Source: Rhodocyclaceae bacterium
GTDB taxonomy: Bacteria; Pseudomonadota; Gammaproteobacteria; Burkholderiales; Rhodocyclaceae
Assembly: GCA_006218025.1 (NCBI GenBank)
Contig: VBWA01000034.1
Span: 1-61,678 of the forward strand
Length of the DNA: 61,678 nt
Direction: 5' to 3'
Below the pieces are notes generated by a model that saw only the letters and a list, made by a program, of their open reading frames with translations, was not told where the DNA came from and searched no databases. Each line of letters opens with the position of its first letter. The stretch's first letter is position 1. The position numbers and the translations under genes were made by a program. Below are positions 8,535-18,966 of this stretch, one piece after another.

Positions 8535-8985
<451 letters not shown>

Positions 8986-9001
8986 GGACAAGGACCAGAT
9001 C

Positions 9002-11416
9002 ATGAATGTTGCAGAAAAGAAACCCAGAATCATCCAGCCCGAGACGCTGATCGGCAAGCGCATCCAGAAGATGGATGCTCCCGAGAAGGCCAGCGGCAAG
9101 ACCCGCTACATCCACGACATCAACCTGTCGGGTCAGCTGTACGGCAAGATCCTGCGCTCAGGCAGAATCCACGCCCTGATCAAGTCGATCGACACCTCCG
9201 CCGCCAGAGCCCTGCCCGGCGTGCACGTGGTGATCACCGCCGCCGACATTCCCGACCAGCGCCCGATCGGCGTCGCCAAGGACCATTTCCCGCTGAAAGT
9301 CGGCCGCGTCAGGAGCCAGCGCGACGAAATCGCAGCCGTGGCGGCCGAATCGGAAGAGATCGCCGAAGCCGCGCTGAAACTGATCAAGGTCGAGTACGAA
9401 GACCTGCCCGTGATCTCGAATCCCGAAGACGCCATCAAGCCCGGCGCGGCGCTGATCCACCCCGAGCCGCACGGTGCCGACGGAACCCACCTGCACCTGA
9501 AGCAGGGCATGTCGATCGCCCACAAGGGCAAGCCGGACAATATCGCCATGCGCTTCGACTACGTCCATGGCGACGTGGTCCAGGGCGAGGCCGAATCCGA
9601 CGTGGTGATCGAAGACACCTTCAAGCTGCACTACGTCACCCATTGCTGCATGGGCGTCTCGGGCATGATCGCCGAGTTCGATGCATCGGGAAACCTGCTG
9701 ATGTACTCGAACACCCAGGTGCCTTTCCTGCACAAGCGCGAGTTCGCCGAATACCTGAACATGGACCCGGCGCGCATCCGCATCATCCAGCCGCCCATCG
9801 GCGGCGGCTTCGGCTCCAAGCTCGACATCTATCCCTTCGAGGTGATCTGCCTCTACCTCGCGCGCGCCGCCAAGCGGCCGGTGAAAATGCTGTTCACCCG
9901 CGAAGAGGAGTTTCTTGCCTCGCCGACGCGGCAGCCGGTGCTGCTGACCTTGCGCTCCGGCTGCAAGAAGGACGGCACGCTGACCTTCCGTCAGGTGCAT
10001 ACCCTGCACGACAACGGCGCCTACACGTCCTGGGGCGCGACCACGCCCTTCGTCATGATGCAGACCTTCTCTTCGCTCTATCGCGTGCCGCACTGCGACT
10101 ATCACACGGCCGCCGTCTACACCAACAACCCCTATGCCGGATCTTTCCGCGGCTACGGCAACCTGCAGGCCACCTTCGCCATCGAGCAGCACATGGACAT
10201 GCTGGCGGAAAGGATAGGCATGGACCCGCTGGAATTCCGCCTCAAGAATGCCCAGGAAGCGGGAGAGACCACCGGCCAGGGTATGGTGTTCAAGAGTTGC
10301 GGCTTCAAGGACTGCATCACCACCGCGGCAAAACGCAGCGATTACTCGCGCAAGTTCAAGGAAAACGAAGCCAACCGCGGCAAGCCCGGCAACATCAAGC
10401 GCGGCATCGGCATGGCTTCGATGCTCCACGTCGGCGGCGGCGCCAAGATCTACCCGTCGGATGGCTGCGGCACCATCCTCAAGATGGACGACTTCGCCAA
10501 CGTCACGCTGATCACCGGTGCCTCGGAAATCGGCCAGGGCTCGGAGACCGTGCTCTCGCAGCTGGTCTGCGAAGAACTCGGCCTGCCCATCTCGGCCATC
10601 ACGGTAGTCAACAACGACACCGCCATCACGCCCTGGGACGTCGGCGTGCATGCCAGCCGCACCACCTTCATCGCCGGCAACTCGGCCATCGGCGCGGCGA
10701 AGAAGGCCAAGACAAAGATCCTCGCCGTGGCAGCGAAGAAGTATGAAGCGGCCGAGAGCGACCTCGACCTGCGCGGCGGCTTCGTCATCCAGGCCGCCAG
10801 CGGCGAAGTCGTAATCGAGCTCTCGAAGCTGCTGCGCAACCTGCATTTCCAGGACAAGGCCGAACTGGTGATGACCACCTTCTACTACGAGCCGCCCAGC
10901 GTGCACCAGGACAAGGGCTTCAAGGGCGACGTCTCGGCCGCCTATGCCTGGGGCACCCAGGTGGTGGAAGTCGAAGTCGATACCGACACCGGACAGGTGC
11001 GGATGACCAAGGTCACCGGCGCACACGACGTCGGCCGGGTGCTGAACCGGCTCGGCATCGAGGGACAGATCGAAGGCGGCGTGGTCATGGGCCAGGGCTA
11101 TGCGCTGACCGAAGACCTCATGATCGAAAACGGCGTCATGAAGAACCCGAATTTCCGCGACTACAAGCTGGTGACGGCGCCCGAGATTCCGGAAATGGAC
11201 ATCTCCTTCATCGAATCGATGGACGGCGAAGGCCCGCAAGGCGCCAAGGGCGTCGGCGAGGCACCGTCGATCTGCATCGCCGCCGCTACCGCCAACGCCA
11301 TAGCCAACGCAACCGGCGTGCGCATGTACGAACTGCCCTTCACCCCGGAAAAGGTTTACCGCGCGCTCCACGGCCAGACGCCGAAGCTGTACTGGAAACC
11401 CTGGAAGGCGGAATAG
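9002..11416 (+). CDS. Molybdopterin-binding large subunit of xanthine dehydrogenase-family hydroxylase
   Basis: An 804-residue catalytic subunit of the aldehyde oxidase/xanthine dehydrogenase family, which hydroxylates an aldehyde or an N-heteroaromatic ring with water, or reduces a hydroxybenzoyl-CoA. It has the aldehyde oxidase a/b hammerhead domain first (about 25-140), then the Mo-cofactor motif GGGFGSK (267-273), SFRGYGN (381-387), EIGQGSETVL, and the catalytic glutamate in KGVGEAPSI (E753). The position of the CO dehydrogenase catalytic cysteine in the AYRCSFR motif is glycine (G380), so it is not a CO dehydrogenase. ATG 9002 follows AAGGACAAGGA. The substrate is unknown; clustering with hydantoinase-like genes suggests a heterocycle, clustering with CoA enzymes a CoA thioester. 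Confidence 0.92.
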   Translation: MNVAEKKPRIIQPETLIGKRIQKMDAPEKASGKTRYIHDINLSGQLYGKILRSGRIHALIKSIDTSAARALPGVHVVITAADIPDQRPIGVAKDHFPLKVGRVRSQRDEIAAVAAESEEIAEAALKLIKVEYEDLPVISNPEDAIKPGAALIHPEPHGADGTHLHLKQGMSIAHKGKPDNIAMRFDYVHGDVVQGEAESDVVIEDTFKLHYVTHCCMGVSGMIAEFDASGNLLMYSNTQVPFLHKREFAEYLNMDPARIRIIQPPIGGGFGSKLDIYPFEVICLYLARAAKRPVKMLFTREEEFLASPTRQPVLLTLRSGCKKDGTLTFRQVHTLHDNGAYTSWGATTPFVMMQTFSSLYRVPHCDYHTAAVYTNNPYAGSFRGYGNLQATFAIEQHMDMLAERIGMDPLEFRLKNAQEAGETTGQGMVFKSCGFKDCITTAAKRSDYSRKFKENEANRGKPGNIKRGIGMASMLHVGGGAKIYPSDGCGTILKMDDFANVTLITGASEIGQGSETVLSQLVCEELGLPISAITVVNNDTAITPWDVGVHASRTTFIAGNSAIGAAKKAKTKILAVAAKKYEAAESDLDLRGGFVIQAASGEVVIELSKLLRNLHFQDKAELVMTTFYYEPPSVHQDKGFKGDVSAAYAWGTQVVEVEVDTDTGQVRMTKVTGAHDVGRVLNRLGIEGQIEGGVVMGQGYALTEDLMIENGVMKNPNFRDYKLVTAPEIPEMDISFIESMDGEGPQGAKGVGEAPSICIAAATANAIANATGVRMYELPFTPEKVYRALHGQTPKLYWKPWKAE

Positions 11417-11430
11417 GCTTGAATATCTCG

Positions 11431-11532
11431 TCCGCAGATTACGCAGATTTCCGCAGATTTTTCGAACATGAATGCTGGAGCAAGCATGCTGAACGTATTG
11501 CCTTATCTGCGTCAATCTGCGAAATCTGCGGA
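11431..11532. repeat. Iterated CGCAGATT inverted-repeat element in operon gap
   Basis: The left arm (11431-11460) carries three copies of CCGCAGATT/ACGCAGATT. The right arm (11505-11532) carries three reverse complements (ATCTGCGTC, AATCTGCGA, AATCTGCGG). A short hairpin (ATGCT/AGCAT) sits in the middle. It fills nearly the whole 133-nt gap between the Mo subunit and the CoA-transferase, so it would form a large stem-loop in the operon transcript. Repeats of this type are scattered in many proteobacterial genomes. Confidence 0.75.
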
Positions 11533-11549
11533 TCAAGGATTTTCTTAAG

Positions 11550-12743
11550 ATGAAACCACGAACCATCCTCTCGATGGAACAGGCCCTGTCGCTGCCGTAT
11601 GCGACGCTGCGCTTCGCCCAACTGGGCTGGCGCGTGATCCGCATCGAGTCGACGCCCAGCGGCGAAGGCCTGCCCGGCGACCCCAACCGCTACATCGGCG
11701 GCAAGGTCGTCGATGACGACCGCCGCAGCTACTTCATCGCACCGAACGTCGGCAAGGAAGCCATCGCGATCAACCTGAAAGACCCGCAGGGCCAGGAACT
11801 GCTGAAGCGCCTGATCACGGAACTCGACGTCGATGTCTTCTGCTGCAACACCGTGCCCAAGCGCTACATGCAACTCGGCATCGACTACGAAAGCCTTTCC
11901 GCCGTGAAGCCCGACCTGATCTGGGCCGGCATCTCGGCCATGGGCCCGGAATATCCCGACGCGCCCGGCTACGATCCGGTGATCCAGGCCATGGCCGGCT
12001 ACATGGAACTGACGGGGCCGGCCGACGGCCCGCCGACGCTGTCCGGCGTGCCGCTGATCGACCTCAAGGCCGGCGACGAGGTCTACGCCGGAGTGATGAT
12101 GGCGCTGCTGGAGCGCGCCGAAACCGGCAAGGGCAGCCGCATCGATGTGTCGATGCTGCAGGCGGCGGCCTCCTGGCTGATCACCACCCTGCCCCTGCTC
12201 GACTTCGACTGCGATCCCTCCGAAATCACCCGCTGCGGCAACGAGCATCGCAAGTTCATCCCGACCAATGTCTACCCCACGGCAGACGGCTTCATCTACC
12301 TCGCTATCGGCAGCGACGTGCAATGGCGGCGCCTGACCGAGATCCCATTCTTCGCACCGGTGGCCAATGCCGTGCGCGTGACCAACGAAGGCCGCCACCA
12401 GGAGCGCGAGGAGATCCACCGCGACATGGCGGCGGTAACCCGCCGTCTCGCCACCGCCGACATTGCCGCAGAGTTCCGCAAGGCGACCATCCCGCATGCG
12501 CCGATCCATGACATTCCCGCAGTGCGTGAAATGCCCGCGGTCAGCAGCCGGCTCACCACCACCCGAACGCCGCAGGGCAAGACGGTGCGCATGCAGCCGA
12601 TGGCTGTCGATGTGCCGGGAGCGGGCGGCGAACTGAGCTTCCCCGCCAAGTACGGCGCGCACACCATGGCGATATTGCAGGAGGCCGGGTTCTCGCCGGC
12701 AGAGTGCACACACATGAAGGAAAAGGGCATCATCGCGGCTTAG
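11550..12743 (+). CDS. Family III CoA-transferase (CaiB/BaiF type)
   Basis: A 397-residue family III CoA-transferase that would move CoA from a donor thioester to a carboxylic acid, activating the pathway substrate or an intermediate. The nucleophilic aspartate is D171 in [10 protein letters not shown], close to Asp169 of formyl-CoA transferase. The N-terminal CoA-binding fold ([14 protein letters not shown]) and the small-domain block [10 protein letters not shown] are present. ATG 11550 has AAGGA at 11535-11539. The N-terminal stretch is slightly divergent from the usual GLRVLDLT opening. Expected donors (succinyl-CoA, acetyl-CoA or a product thioester) cannot be told from sequence. Confidence 0.9.
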   Translation: MKPRTILSMEQALSLPYATLRFAQLGWRVIRIESTPSGEGLPGDPNRYIGGKVVDDDRRSYFIAPNVGKEAIAINLKDPQGQELLKRLITELDVDVFCCNTVPKRYMQLGIDYESLSAVKPDLIWAGISAMGPEYPDAPGYDPVIQAMAGYMELTGPADGPPTLSGVPLIDLKAGDEVYAGVMMALLERAETGKGSRIDVSMLQAAASWLITTLPLLDFDCDPSEITRCGNEHRKFIPTNVYPTADGFIYLAIGSDVQWRRLTEIPFFAPVANAVRVTNEGRHQEREEIHRDMAAVTRRLATADIAAEFRKATIPHAPIHDIPAVREMPAVSSRLTTTRTPQGKTVRMQPMAVDVPGAGGELSFPAKYGAHTMAILQEAGFSPAECTHMKEKGIIAA

Positions 12744-12807
12744 GACACTGAATTTCTTGCAGCTCGCAGCAAACGCTTTCATACAAATCAATCAAGGAGG
12801 AGACACC

Positions 12808-13959
12808 ATGCAAATCAGAACACTCGTACTGGGCCTTTTCGGCGTCGCGCTGGCTGCATCCATGTCGGTGCAGGCGCAGGTCAAGATCGGCGTGATGGCA
12901 TCATCGACCGGGCCGATCGCCTTCGTCGGCATTCCGCAGAAAAACGCGGTCGCCCTGCTGCCGAAGAAGATCGGCGACCTCAACATCGAATACATTACCT
13001 TCGATGACGCCAGCGATCCGACGCAAAGCGTGCAGCTCACCAAGAAGCTGCTCGGTGAAGAGAAGATCGATGCCCTGATCGGCCCATCCGGCTCCGGCAA
13101 CGCCATGGGCGTGCTGGCCTTCATGGCCGAAGGACAGACGCCGATGCTGGCGCCGGTCGGCACCTCGGCCGTGGTGCTGCCGATGGACGACAAGAAGCGC
13201 TGGGTATTCAAGACCCACCCCAATGACGACGTGATCAGCGAGGGCGTCGTCGCGGCCATGACCAAGCGCGGCGTCAAAACCGTCGGCTTCATCGGTCGTG
13301 CCGATCCCTACGGCGAGAACTGGTACAAGACCTTCGTCCCGATGGCGGAAAAGGCCGGCATCAAGATCGTCGCCAACGAGCGCTACAGCCAGAAGGACAC
13401 CAGCGTCGTCGCCCAGGCCCTGAAGCTCATCGCGGCCAAGCCCGATGCCATCCTGGTCGCCGGCGTGGCCGCCGACGCCGCCATGCCGCACTCGCAGTTG
13501 AGCGATTCCGGCTACAAGGGTCACATTTTCCAGACCCATGGCGCGGCATCGAGCGCCTTCATCAAGATCGGCGGCAAGAAGGTCGAAGGCGCGCTGATCG
13601 TCGGCCCGCTGCTGGCCGTGCCGGATGAAATCCCGGACAGCTTCCCGACCAAGAAGATCACCCTGGACATGGTCAACGGCTACGAGAAACAGTTCGGTTC
13701 CAAACCGCCGATCTTCGCCGCCGGCACCTATGACGCCGGCCTGCTGCTGATCCGCGCCATCCCCGAAGCCGCCAAGAAGGCCAAGCCGGGCACCCAGGAA
13801 TTCCGCACGGCGCTGCGCGACGCGCTGGAAGGCACCAGGGAGTTGCTGGCCTCGCAGGGCGTCATCACCATGTCGGCCAAGGACCACTCCGGCTTCGACC
13901 ACCGCGGCCGGGTGCTGATGACCGTCAAGGACGGCAATTTCTCGATGGTCAAGGACTGA
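12808..13959 (+). CDS. Liv-type ABC transporter periplasmic substrate-binding protein
   Basis: A 383-residue type I periplasmic binding protein (leucine/isoleucine/valine family, Peripla_BP_6). It has a Sec signal peptide with cleavage expected after VQA at residue 23, and the mature start QVKIGVMASSTGPIAFVGIP is typical. ATG 12808 follows a perfect AAGGAGGAG and lies in frame with an upstream TTG that has no such site. Such proteins often bind aromatic or small carboxylic acids as well as amino acids, so this is the best candidate for recognition of the pathway substrate. The permease and ATPase genes are not in the window, so it must use a transporter encoded elsewhere or act as an orphan. 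Confidence 0.92.
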   Translation: MQIRTLVLGLFGVALAASMSVQAQVKIGVMASSTGPIAFVGIPQKNAVALLPKKIGDLNIEYITFDDASDPTQSVQLTKKLLGEEKIDALIGPSGSGNAMGVLAFMAEGQTPMLAPVGTSAVVLPMDDKKRWVFKTHPNDDVISEGVVAAMTKRGVKTVGFIGRADPYGENWYKTFVPMAEKAGIKIVANERYSQKDTSVVAQALKLIAAKPDAILVAGVAADAAMPHSQLSDSGYKGHIFQTHGAASSAFIKIGGKKVEGALIVGPLLAVPDEIPDSFPTKKITLDMVNGYEKQFGSKPPIFAAGTYDAGLLLIRAIPEAAKKAKPGTQEFRTALRDALEGTRELLASQGVITMSAKDHSGFDHRGRVLMTVKDGNFSMVKD

Positions 13960-13970
13960 TCGCATCGATC

Positions 13971-14000
13971 GCGCCGGCCGGGGCTGAACCCGGCTGGCGC
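13971..14000 (+). terminator. Hairpin after binding-protein gene
   Basis: A 12-bp stem with one mismatch (GCGCCGGCCGGG, loop GCTGAA, CCCGGCTGGCGC) begins about 11 nt after the stop. There is no long T tract, so it may be an attenuating or 3'-protecting hairpin and not a strict intrinsic terminator. Confidence 0.5.
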
Positions 14001-14208
14001 GGCTTGCGCCTCATCACTCCGGCCATGACTCCCTCCTACCGCATCTCCACCCGCTACAGAATGTGGTGGTGCATCACCGCGCACAACTCCCGACCATCCC
14101 GCCACCGCGCAGGATGATGAGCGTTGCGGTCCACTCCGGATCGCACATGTGACGGACGGCGCGAAGTGTTTCACAAGCTCGCGCGCACCAGCACAAAGGG
14201 GGATGCAG

Positions 14209-17200
14209 ATGAATCTGGCAAACGTTTCACTGGAAGACAAATACCGGCGGGAACGCGGTCGCGTTTTTCTCACCGGCATGCAGGCCCTCGCGCGCCTGCC
14301 CATGCTGCAGCACGCCATCGACCGCAGCGCCGGCCTGCATACCGCCGGCTACATTTCCGGCTATCGCGGCTCGCCGCTGGGCGGGCTGGACACCGCGCTG
14401 CACGCCGCCGGCGCCTTTCTGAAGCAGCACGACATCACATTCCAGCCGGGCGTCAACGAAGACATAGCGGCCACCGCGATCTGGGGCACACAACAACTGC
14501 ACCTGTTCCCCCAACCGAAGTTCGACGGCATCTTTTCGATGTGGTACGGCAAGGGCCCGGGCGTCGACCGCTGCGGCGACGTCTTCAAGCATGCCAACCA
14601 TGCCGGTACCGCAAAGCATGGCGGCGTACTGCTGATCGCCGGCGACGATCCCTCGGCCCGCTCCTCGGCCGTCGCGCACCAGAGCGAACACATGTTTTCC
14701 GCTTGCGGCATTCCGGTGCTGGCGCCTGCCGACCTGCAGGAGTACCTCGATTTCGGCCTGCACGGCTGGGCCATGTCGCGCTATTCGGGCTGCTGGGTGG
14801 CAATGAAAGTCACCTCGGATACCGCGGAAAGTTCGGCCACGGTGGAACTCGCCCCGGAGAACATGAAATTCGTCATTCCCGACGATTTCCGTCTGCCGCC
14901 GGACGGCGTGCATATCCGCTGGCCCGACCCGCAGCTGGCGCAGGAAAGTCGCCTGCAGGAGTTCAAGGTTTATGCCGCGATCGCCTATGCCCGCGTCAAT
15001 CGGCTGAACCGGATCATTTTCGACAGCCCGCGCCCGCGCCTCGGCATCATCGCCTGCGGCAAGGCCTATCTCGACGTGCGGCAGGCGCTGGACGATCTCG
15101 GCATCGACGAAGCCTACGCCGCCGACATAGGCCTGCGCCTGTTCAAGGTCGGCATGCCCTGGCCGCTGGAGGCCGATTCGGTACGCCATTTCGCCGAAGG
15201 CCTCGAGGAAATCCTGGTGGTCGAGGAGAAGCGCCAGATCATCGAATACCAGTTGAAGGAAATGCTCTACAACTGGCGCGAAGACGTGCGCCCGCGCGTC
15301 ATCGGCAAATACGACGAATCCGGCGAATGGCCGGTGCCGGTGAATCGCTGGCTGTTGCCGCCAACCGCCGAACTGACGCCGGCCATCGTCGCGCGAGCAA
15401 TCGCCGCGCGTATCGCCCGCTTCCATACCTCGGAGCGCATCGCGGACTACATTGCCTTCCTCGACGAGAAGGCCAAGGCCTTGTCGAGGCCGCGCGTGGC
15501 ATTGATGCGCATGCCCTGGTTCTGCCCGGGCTGCCCGCACAACCAATCGACCAAGGTTCCGGAAGGCAGCTGCGCCCTGGGCGGCGTCGGCTGCCATCTG
15601 ATGGCCGTCGCGATGGACCGCAACACGCTCACCATTTCCCACATGGGCGGCGAAGGCGCCGCCTGGCTCGGCATCGCCGGTCACAGCGGCACGCAGCATG
15701 TCTTCGCCAACATGGGCGACGGCACCTATTTCCATTCCGGCTTGCTCGCGATTCGCGCCGCAGTCGCGGGAAAAATCAACATCACCTACAAGCTGCTGTT
15801 CAACGACGCCGTCGCCATGACCGGCGGCCAATCGCTGGACGGCACGCTGACGGTGCCGCAACTGACGCGGCAGCTCGCGGCGGAGGATGTCAAACGCATC
15901 ATCGTGATGTCCGACGAGCCGGAGAAATACGCCGGCGTCCGCGACTTCGCGCCCGGTGTCGAGATCCGCCGCCGCGACGCGCTCGAAGCGACCCAGATCG
16001 AGCTGCGTGAAACCCCGGGCGTCACCGCACTGATCTATGACCAGACCTGCGCCGCGGAAAAACGCCGGCGGCGCAAGCGAGGTCTCTTCCCCGATCCTGC
16101 CGTACGCGTCTTCATCAACGAAATGGTCTGCGAAGGCTGCGGCGACTGCAGCATCAAGTCCAACTGCCTGGCCGTGATTCCGGTCGAAACGGAATTCGGC
16201 CGCAAGCGCGCCATCGACCAATCCTCCTGCAACAAGGACTATTCCTGCGTCGCCGGCTTCTGCCCCAGCATCGTCACCGTGCACGGCGGCACGCTGCGGC
16301 GCGGACGCGCCCTGCAGTCGGCAGCGACCGACTTCGCAGACCTGCCCGAGCCTGCGCCCGCCAGTCTGGCAGAACCCTACGGCATCCTGATCACCGGCGT
16401 CGGCGGCACCGGCGTGGTGACCATCGGCGCGCTGCTCGGCATGGCCGCGCACCTCGAAGGCAAGGGGGTCACCGTTCTCGACATGACCGGTCTGGCGCAG
16501 AAAGGCGGCGCCGTGATGTCGCATGTACGCATCGCCGGACAGCAGAGCCAGCTTCATTCGGTACGGATTGCCACGGGAGAAGCCATGCTCCTGCTCGGCT
16601 GCGACATTGTCGTCGCCGTCAGCGACGATGCCCTTTCCAAAACCACCGTCGGTATCACGCAAGCCGTCGTAAACACCGCACAAACCATCACCGGCGAATT
16701 CATGCGCAACCCCGATCGCGCCTTTCCGGAGGGCGCCATGGAGCAGTCGGTGATCGATGCGGTGGGCGCCGCCGCGGCGACCTTCATCGACGCCAGCCGG
16801 CTGGCCACGCGCCTGATGGGAAATGCGATCGCCACCAATATCTTTCTGCTCGGCTATGCCTTCCAGCGCGGCTTGTTGCCGCTGTCGTCCGCAGCCCTGC
16901 TGCGCGCGATCGAACTCAACGGCGCCAGCGTCGAGGAGAATCAACGCGCCTTCGCCTGGGGCCGGCGCACGGCTCTGGATCCGGCCGGCGTCGAAGTCCT
17001 GGTCGCCTCGGGCGAAACCAGCGCGCCGGCACACAAGCTGTCCGCCAGTCTCGCCGAAACCATCGAACGCCGCCGCGACTACCTGACGGCCTATCAGGAT
17101 GCCGCCTACGCCGGACGCTACGTCGCCTTGGTCGACCGAGCGCGCCAGCATGAAGCAAGAGTCGGCGCTGGCGGTACGGCGTTTGCAGAGGCCGTGGCCC

Positions 17201-17703
17201 GCAACTACTTCAAGCTGCTGGCCTACAAGGACGAATACGAAGTCGCGCGGCTATTCAGCGACCCGGAATTCCAGCGCACGCTGGCCGCCGGCTTCGAGGG
17301 CGACTACCGCCTCAACTTCCACATCACGCTGCCCTGGAGCCGCGGCGCCAAGCCCGGTGACGAGCCGAAGAAAATCCGCTTCGGCCCATGGCTGATGCCG
17401 GCCATGAAGCTGCTCGCCCGCTTCAAGTTCCTGCGCGGCACGTCGCTCAACCCCTTCGGCCCGATTGCCGAACGCAGACAGGAACGCGAACTGATCGCCG
17501 ACTACGAGCGCACCGTGGCACACATCCTGGAACGGCTCGATCACGGCAACCTGGATGTCGCGGTGGCGCTGGCCCACGTTCCCGAAACCATCCGCGGCTA
17601 CGGCCCGGTGAAGGAACGCTCCGTCCTTCAGGCACAGGCCAAACAGAATGAATTGATGGCGGCCTTCAATCAGCCGCAAGGCGTGACTGCGCTGCCGGCT
17701 TGA
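14209..17703 (+). CDS. Indolepyruvate/arylpyruvate:ferredoxin oxidoreductase, fused
   Basis: A 1164-residue fused 2-oxoacid:ferredoxin oxidoreductase (IorA plus IorB in one chain, as in betaproteobacteria). It oxidatively decarboxylates an aryl- or other 2-oxoacid to the acyl-CoA and reduces ferredoxin. Order: pyrimidine-binding domain; cysteine motif WFCPGCPHNQST near residue 437; thiamine-diphosphate motif GDGTYFHSG near 504; [4Fe-4S] cysteines in CEGCGDCSIKSNC near 640 and a second group in SSCNKDYSC; gamma domain from about 730 (GVGGTGVVTIGALLG); C-terminal IorB-like helical part. ATG 14209 is preferred over an in-frame ATG at 14203 because AAAGGGGG lies at 14195-14202. It could supply low-potential ferredoxin to the catabolic cluster, or serve aromatic amino acid breakdown on its own. 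Confidence 0.93.
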   Translation: MNLANVSLEDKYRRERGRVFLTGMQALARLPMLQHAIDRSAGLHTAGYISGYRGSPLGGLDTALHAAGAFLKQHDITFQPGVNEDIAATAIWGTQQLHLFPQPKFDGIFSMWYGKGPGVDRCGDVFKHANHAGTAKHGGVLLIAGDDPSARSSAVAHQSEHMFSACGIPVLAPADLQEYLDFGLHGWAMSRYSGCWVAMKVTSDTAESSATVELAPENMKFVIPDDFRLPPDGVHIRWPDPQLAQESRLQEFKVYAAIAYARVNRLNRIIFDSPRPRLGIIACGKAYLDVRQALDDLGIDEAYAADIGLRLFKVGMPWPLEADSVRHFAEGLEEILVVEEKRQIIEYQLKEMLYNWREDVRPRVIGKYDESGEWPVPVNRWLLPPTAELTPAIVARAIAARIARFHTSERIADYIAFLDEKAKALSRPRVALMRMPWFCPGCPHNQSTKVPEGSCALGGVGCHLMAVAMDRNTLTISHMGGEGAAWLGIAGHSGTQHVFANMGDGTYFHSGLLAIRAAVAGKINITYKLLFNDAVAMTGGQSLDGTLTVPQLTRQLAAEDVKRIIVMSDEPEKYAGVRDFAPGVEIRRRDALEATQIELRETPGVTALIYDQTCAAEKRRRRKRGLFPDPAVRVFINEMVCEGCGDCSIKSNCLAVIPVETEFGRKRAIDQSSCNKDYSCVAGFCPSIVTVHGGTLRRGRALQSAATDFADLPEPAPASLAEPYGILITGVGGTGVVTIGALLGMAAHLEGKGVTVLDMTGLAQKGGAVMSHVRIAGQQSQLHSVRIATGEAMLLLGCDIVVAVSDDALSKTTVGITQAVVNTAQTITGEFMRNPDRAFPEGAMEQSVIDAVGAAAATFIDASRLATRLMGNAIATNIFLLGYAFQRGLLPLSSAALLRAIELNGASVEENQRAFAWGRRTALDPAGVEVLVASGETSAPAHKLSASLAETIERRRDYLTAYQDAAYAGRYVALVDRARQHEARVGAGGTAFAEAVARNYFKLLAYKDEYEVARLFSDPEFQRTLAAGFEGDYRLNFHITLPWSRGAKPGDEPKKIRFGPWLMPAMKLLARFKFLRGTSLNPFGPIAERRQERELIADYERTVAHILERLDHGNLDVAVALAHVPETIRGYGPVKERSVLQAQAKQNELMAAFNQPQGVTALPA

Positions 17704-18066
17704 CGGCCTGATTACCTGATCAAGCTCGGGCCTATTGATGTCAGCGTACTGCTCGATCGGTTGCAGTCTTTCGCATCTGCTCTGCTGATACTGCACTTCG
17801 AATTTGAACTCGCGCAGAAGCCGCTTTGCAATCAACCAATACCAGGGTCATTACGCCGAATAGATTTGTGGGGCTTGTGTATCTTTCGGCTTGAATGATA
17901 GACTACTCAAGGTAATTGGTGGCGAAGGGGGTGCTCACGCTGAATGAACCAACAGCGCAAAAGCTTGGGGCCGCACCCGCATTCACAACCACGCAGCAAG
18001 CCGCCGGCAACACGGATCGACACGCGTCGCAGAACTTAGTCCGTTACAGTCGCAGAGGAGCTTCCC
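17704..18066. other. 363-nt intergenic region before the RTX gene
   Basis: No gene is supported here. The stretch is AT-richer than its surroundings. It contains an imperfect inverted repeat (CTTGA at 17890-17894 and TCAAG at 17907-17911) and ends with AGAGGAG at about 18053-18060, the ribosome site of the next gene. No convincing sigma-70 promoter was found. Confidence 0.5.
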
Positions 18067-18966
18067 ATGATCTCCACCATCGTCTTTATCGATTCCCGTA
18101 TCGCCGACCCTGAATCGCTGATTGCGGGACTGGCTGAGGGAACCGCGTGGTTCCGCCTCAATGCCGGGGAAGACGGGGTCGCGCAAATGGCGGCCATCCT
18201 GTCTGCATACAATGGGCTGAACTCGATCCAGATCGTCTCGCACGGCAGCCCCGGCAGCATGACGATCGGATCGACCACGCTGGACAGCGCCTCCCTGTCG
18301 GAATATGCCGCCACCCTGGCGCAGATCGGCTCGCACCTGACAGAGAACGGCGACATTCTGCTGCTCGGCTGCAATGTCGGCGCCGGCGAGACGGGAATCC
18401 CGTTCATCGAAGCGCTGGCAAACGTTACCGGGGCGGACGTGGCCGCATCGGACGACGCGACCGGAGCAGCAAGTCGCAACGGTGACTGGGTCCTGGAGTC
18501 GAACGCAGGCGCAATCGAGGCTTCCCTGGCGTTTTCGGCGCAGGCTCTTGAATCCTTCCAGGGAATTCTGGATGTCTTTACCGGAACCGCCGGGGTGGAC
18601 AACCTGGTGGGCACGGCGGGCGATGACACGTTCAGCGGCCTGGGCGGCAACGACAGTCTCGAAGGCGCTGCCGGCAACGACGCCATCGACGGTGGCACCG
18701 GCTACGACCGGGCCATTTACGTCAATGCTCCGGCCGGCATCAGCGTAGACCTTGCCGCTGGCGTCGTGAGCGATGGCTACGCCAACACCGACACCCTGAT
18801 CAGCATCGAAAGCATCCAGGGTTCGCACTTCAACGACCTGCTGACCGGCAACGGCGCGCAGCTGCTGACCTACCAGATCACGGCGGCAACGACACGATCG
18901 ACGGCGGCGGCACGGCCCCGTCCTCCTACGTCACCCTCACCTACGCCAGTTCGCCCGGCACGGTGA
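18067..18966 (+). pseudogene. DUF4347/RTX/FG-GAP giant protein, N-terminal segment (frame 1 of 3)
   Basis: First segment of one broken gene covering 18067-22078 (about 1337 residues if restored). Residues 1-165 form a DUF4347 domain, typical of the N-terminus of large type I-secreted proteins, with H59 in IVSHGSPGSM and C102 in LLLGCNVGAG, a spacing that resembles caspase-like His/Cys dyads. Hemolysin-type calcium-binding nonapeptides follow (GGNDSLEGAAGNDAIDGG). The frame is lost near 18878: after LLTYQI the expected GGNDTIDGGG is found one frame earlier, so a single base appears missing in ATCACGGCGG. The residues after that point to 18966 are not real protein. Confidence 0.75.

Noticed and set aside
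9002-11416. CO dehydrogenase (coxL) identity for the Mo subunit
   Set aside because: The catalytic-cysteine motif AYRCSFR is absent; glycine (G380) stands at that position.
17916-18113. Small open frame overlapping the start of the RTX gene
   Set aside because: No recognisable protein, no ribosome site, and it overlaps the better-supported start at 18067.
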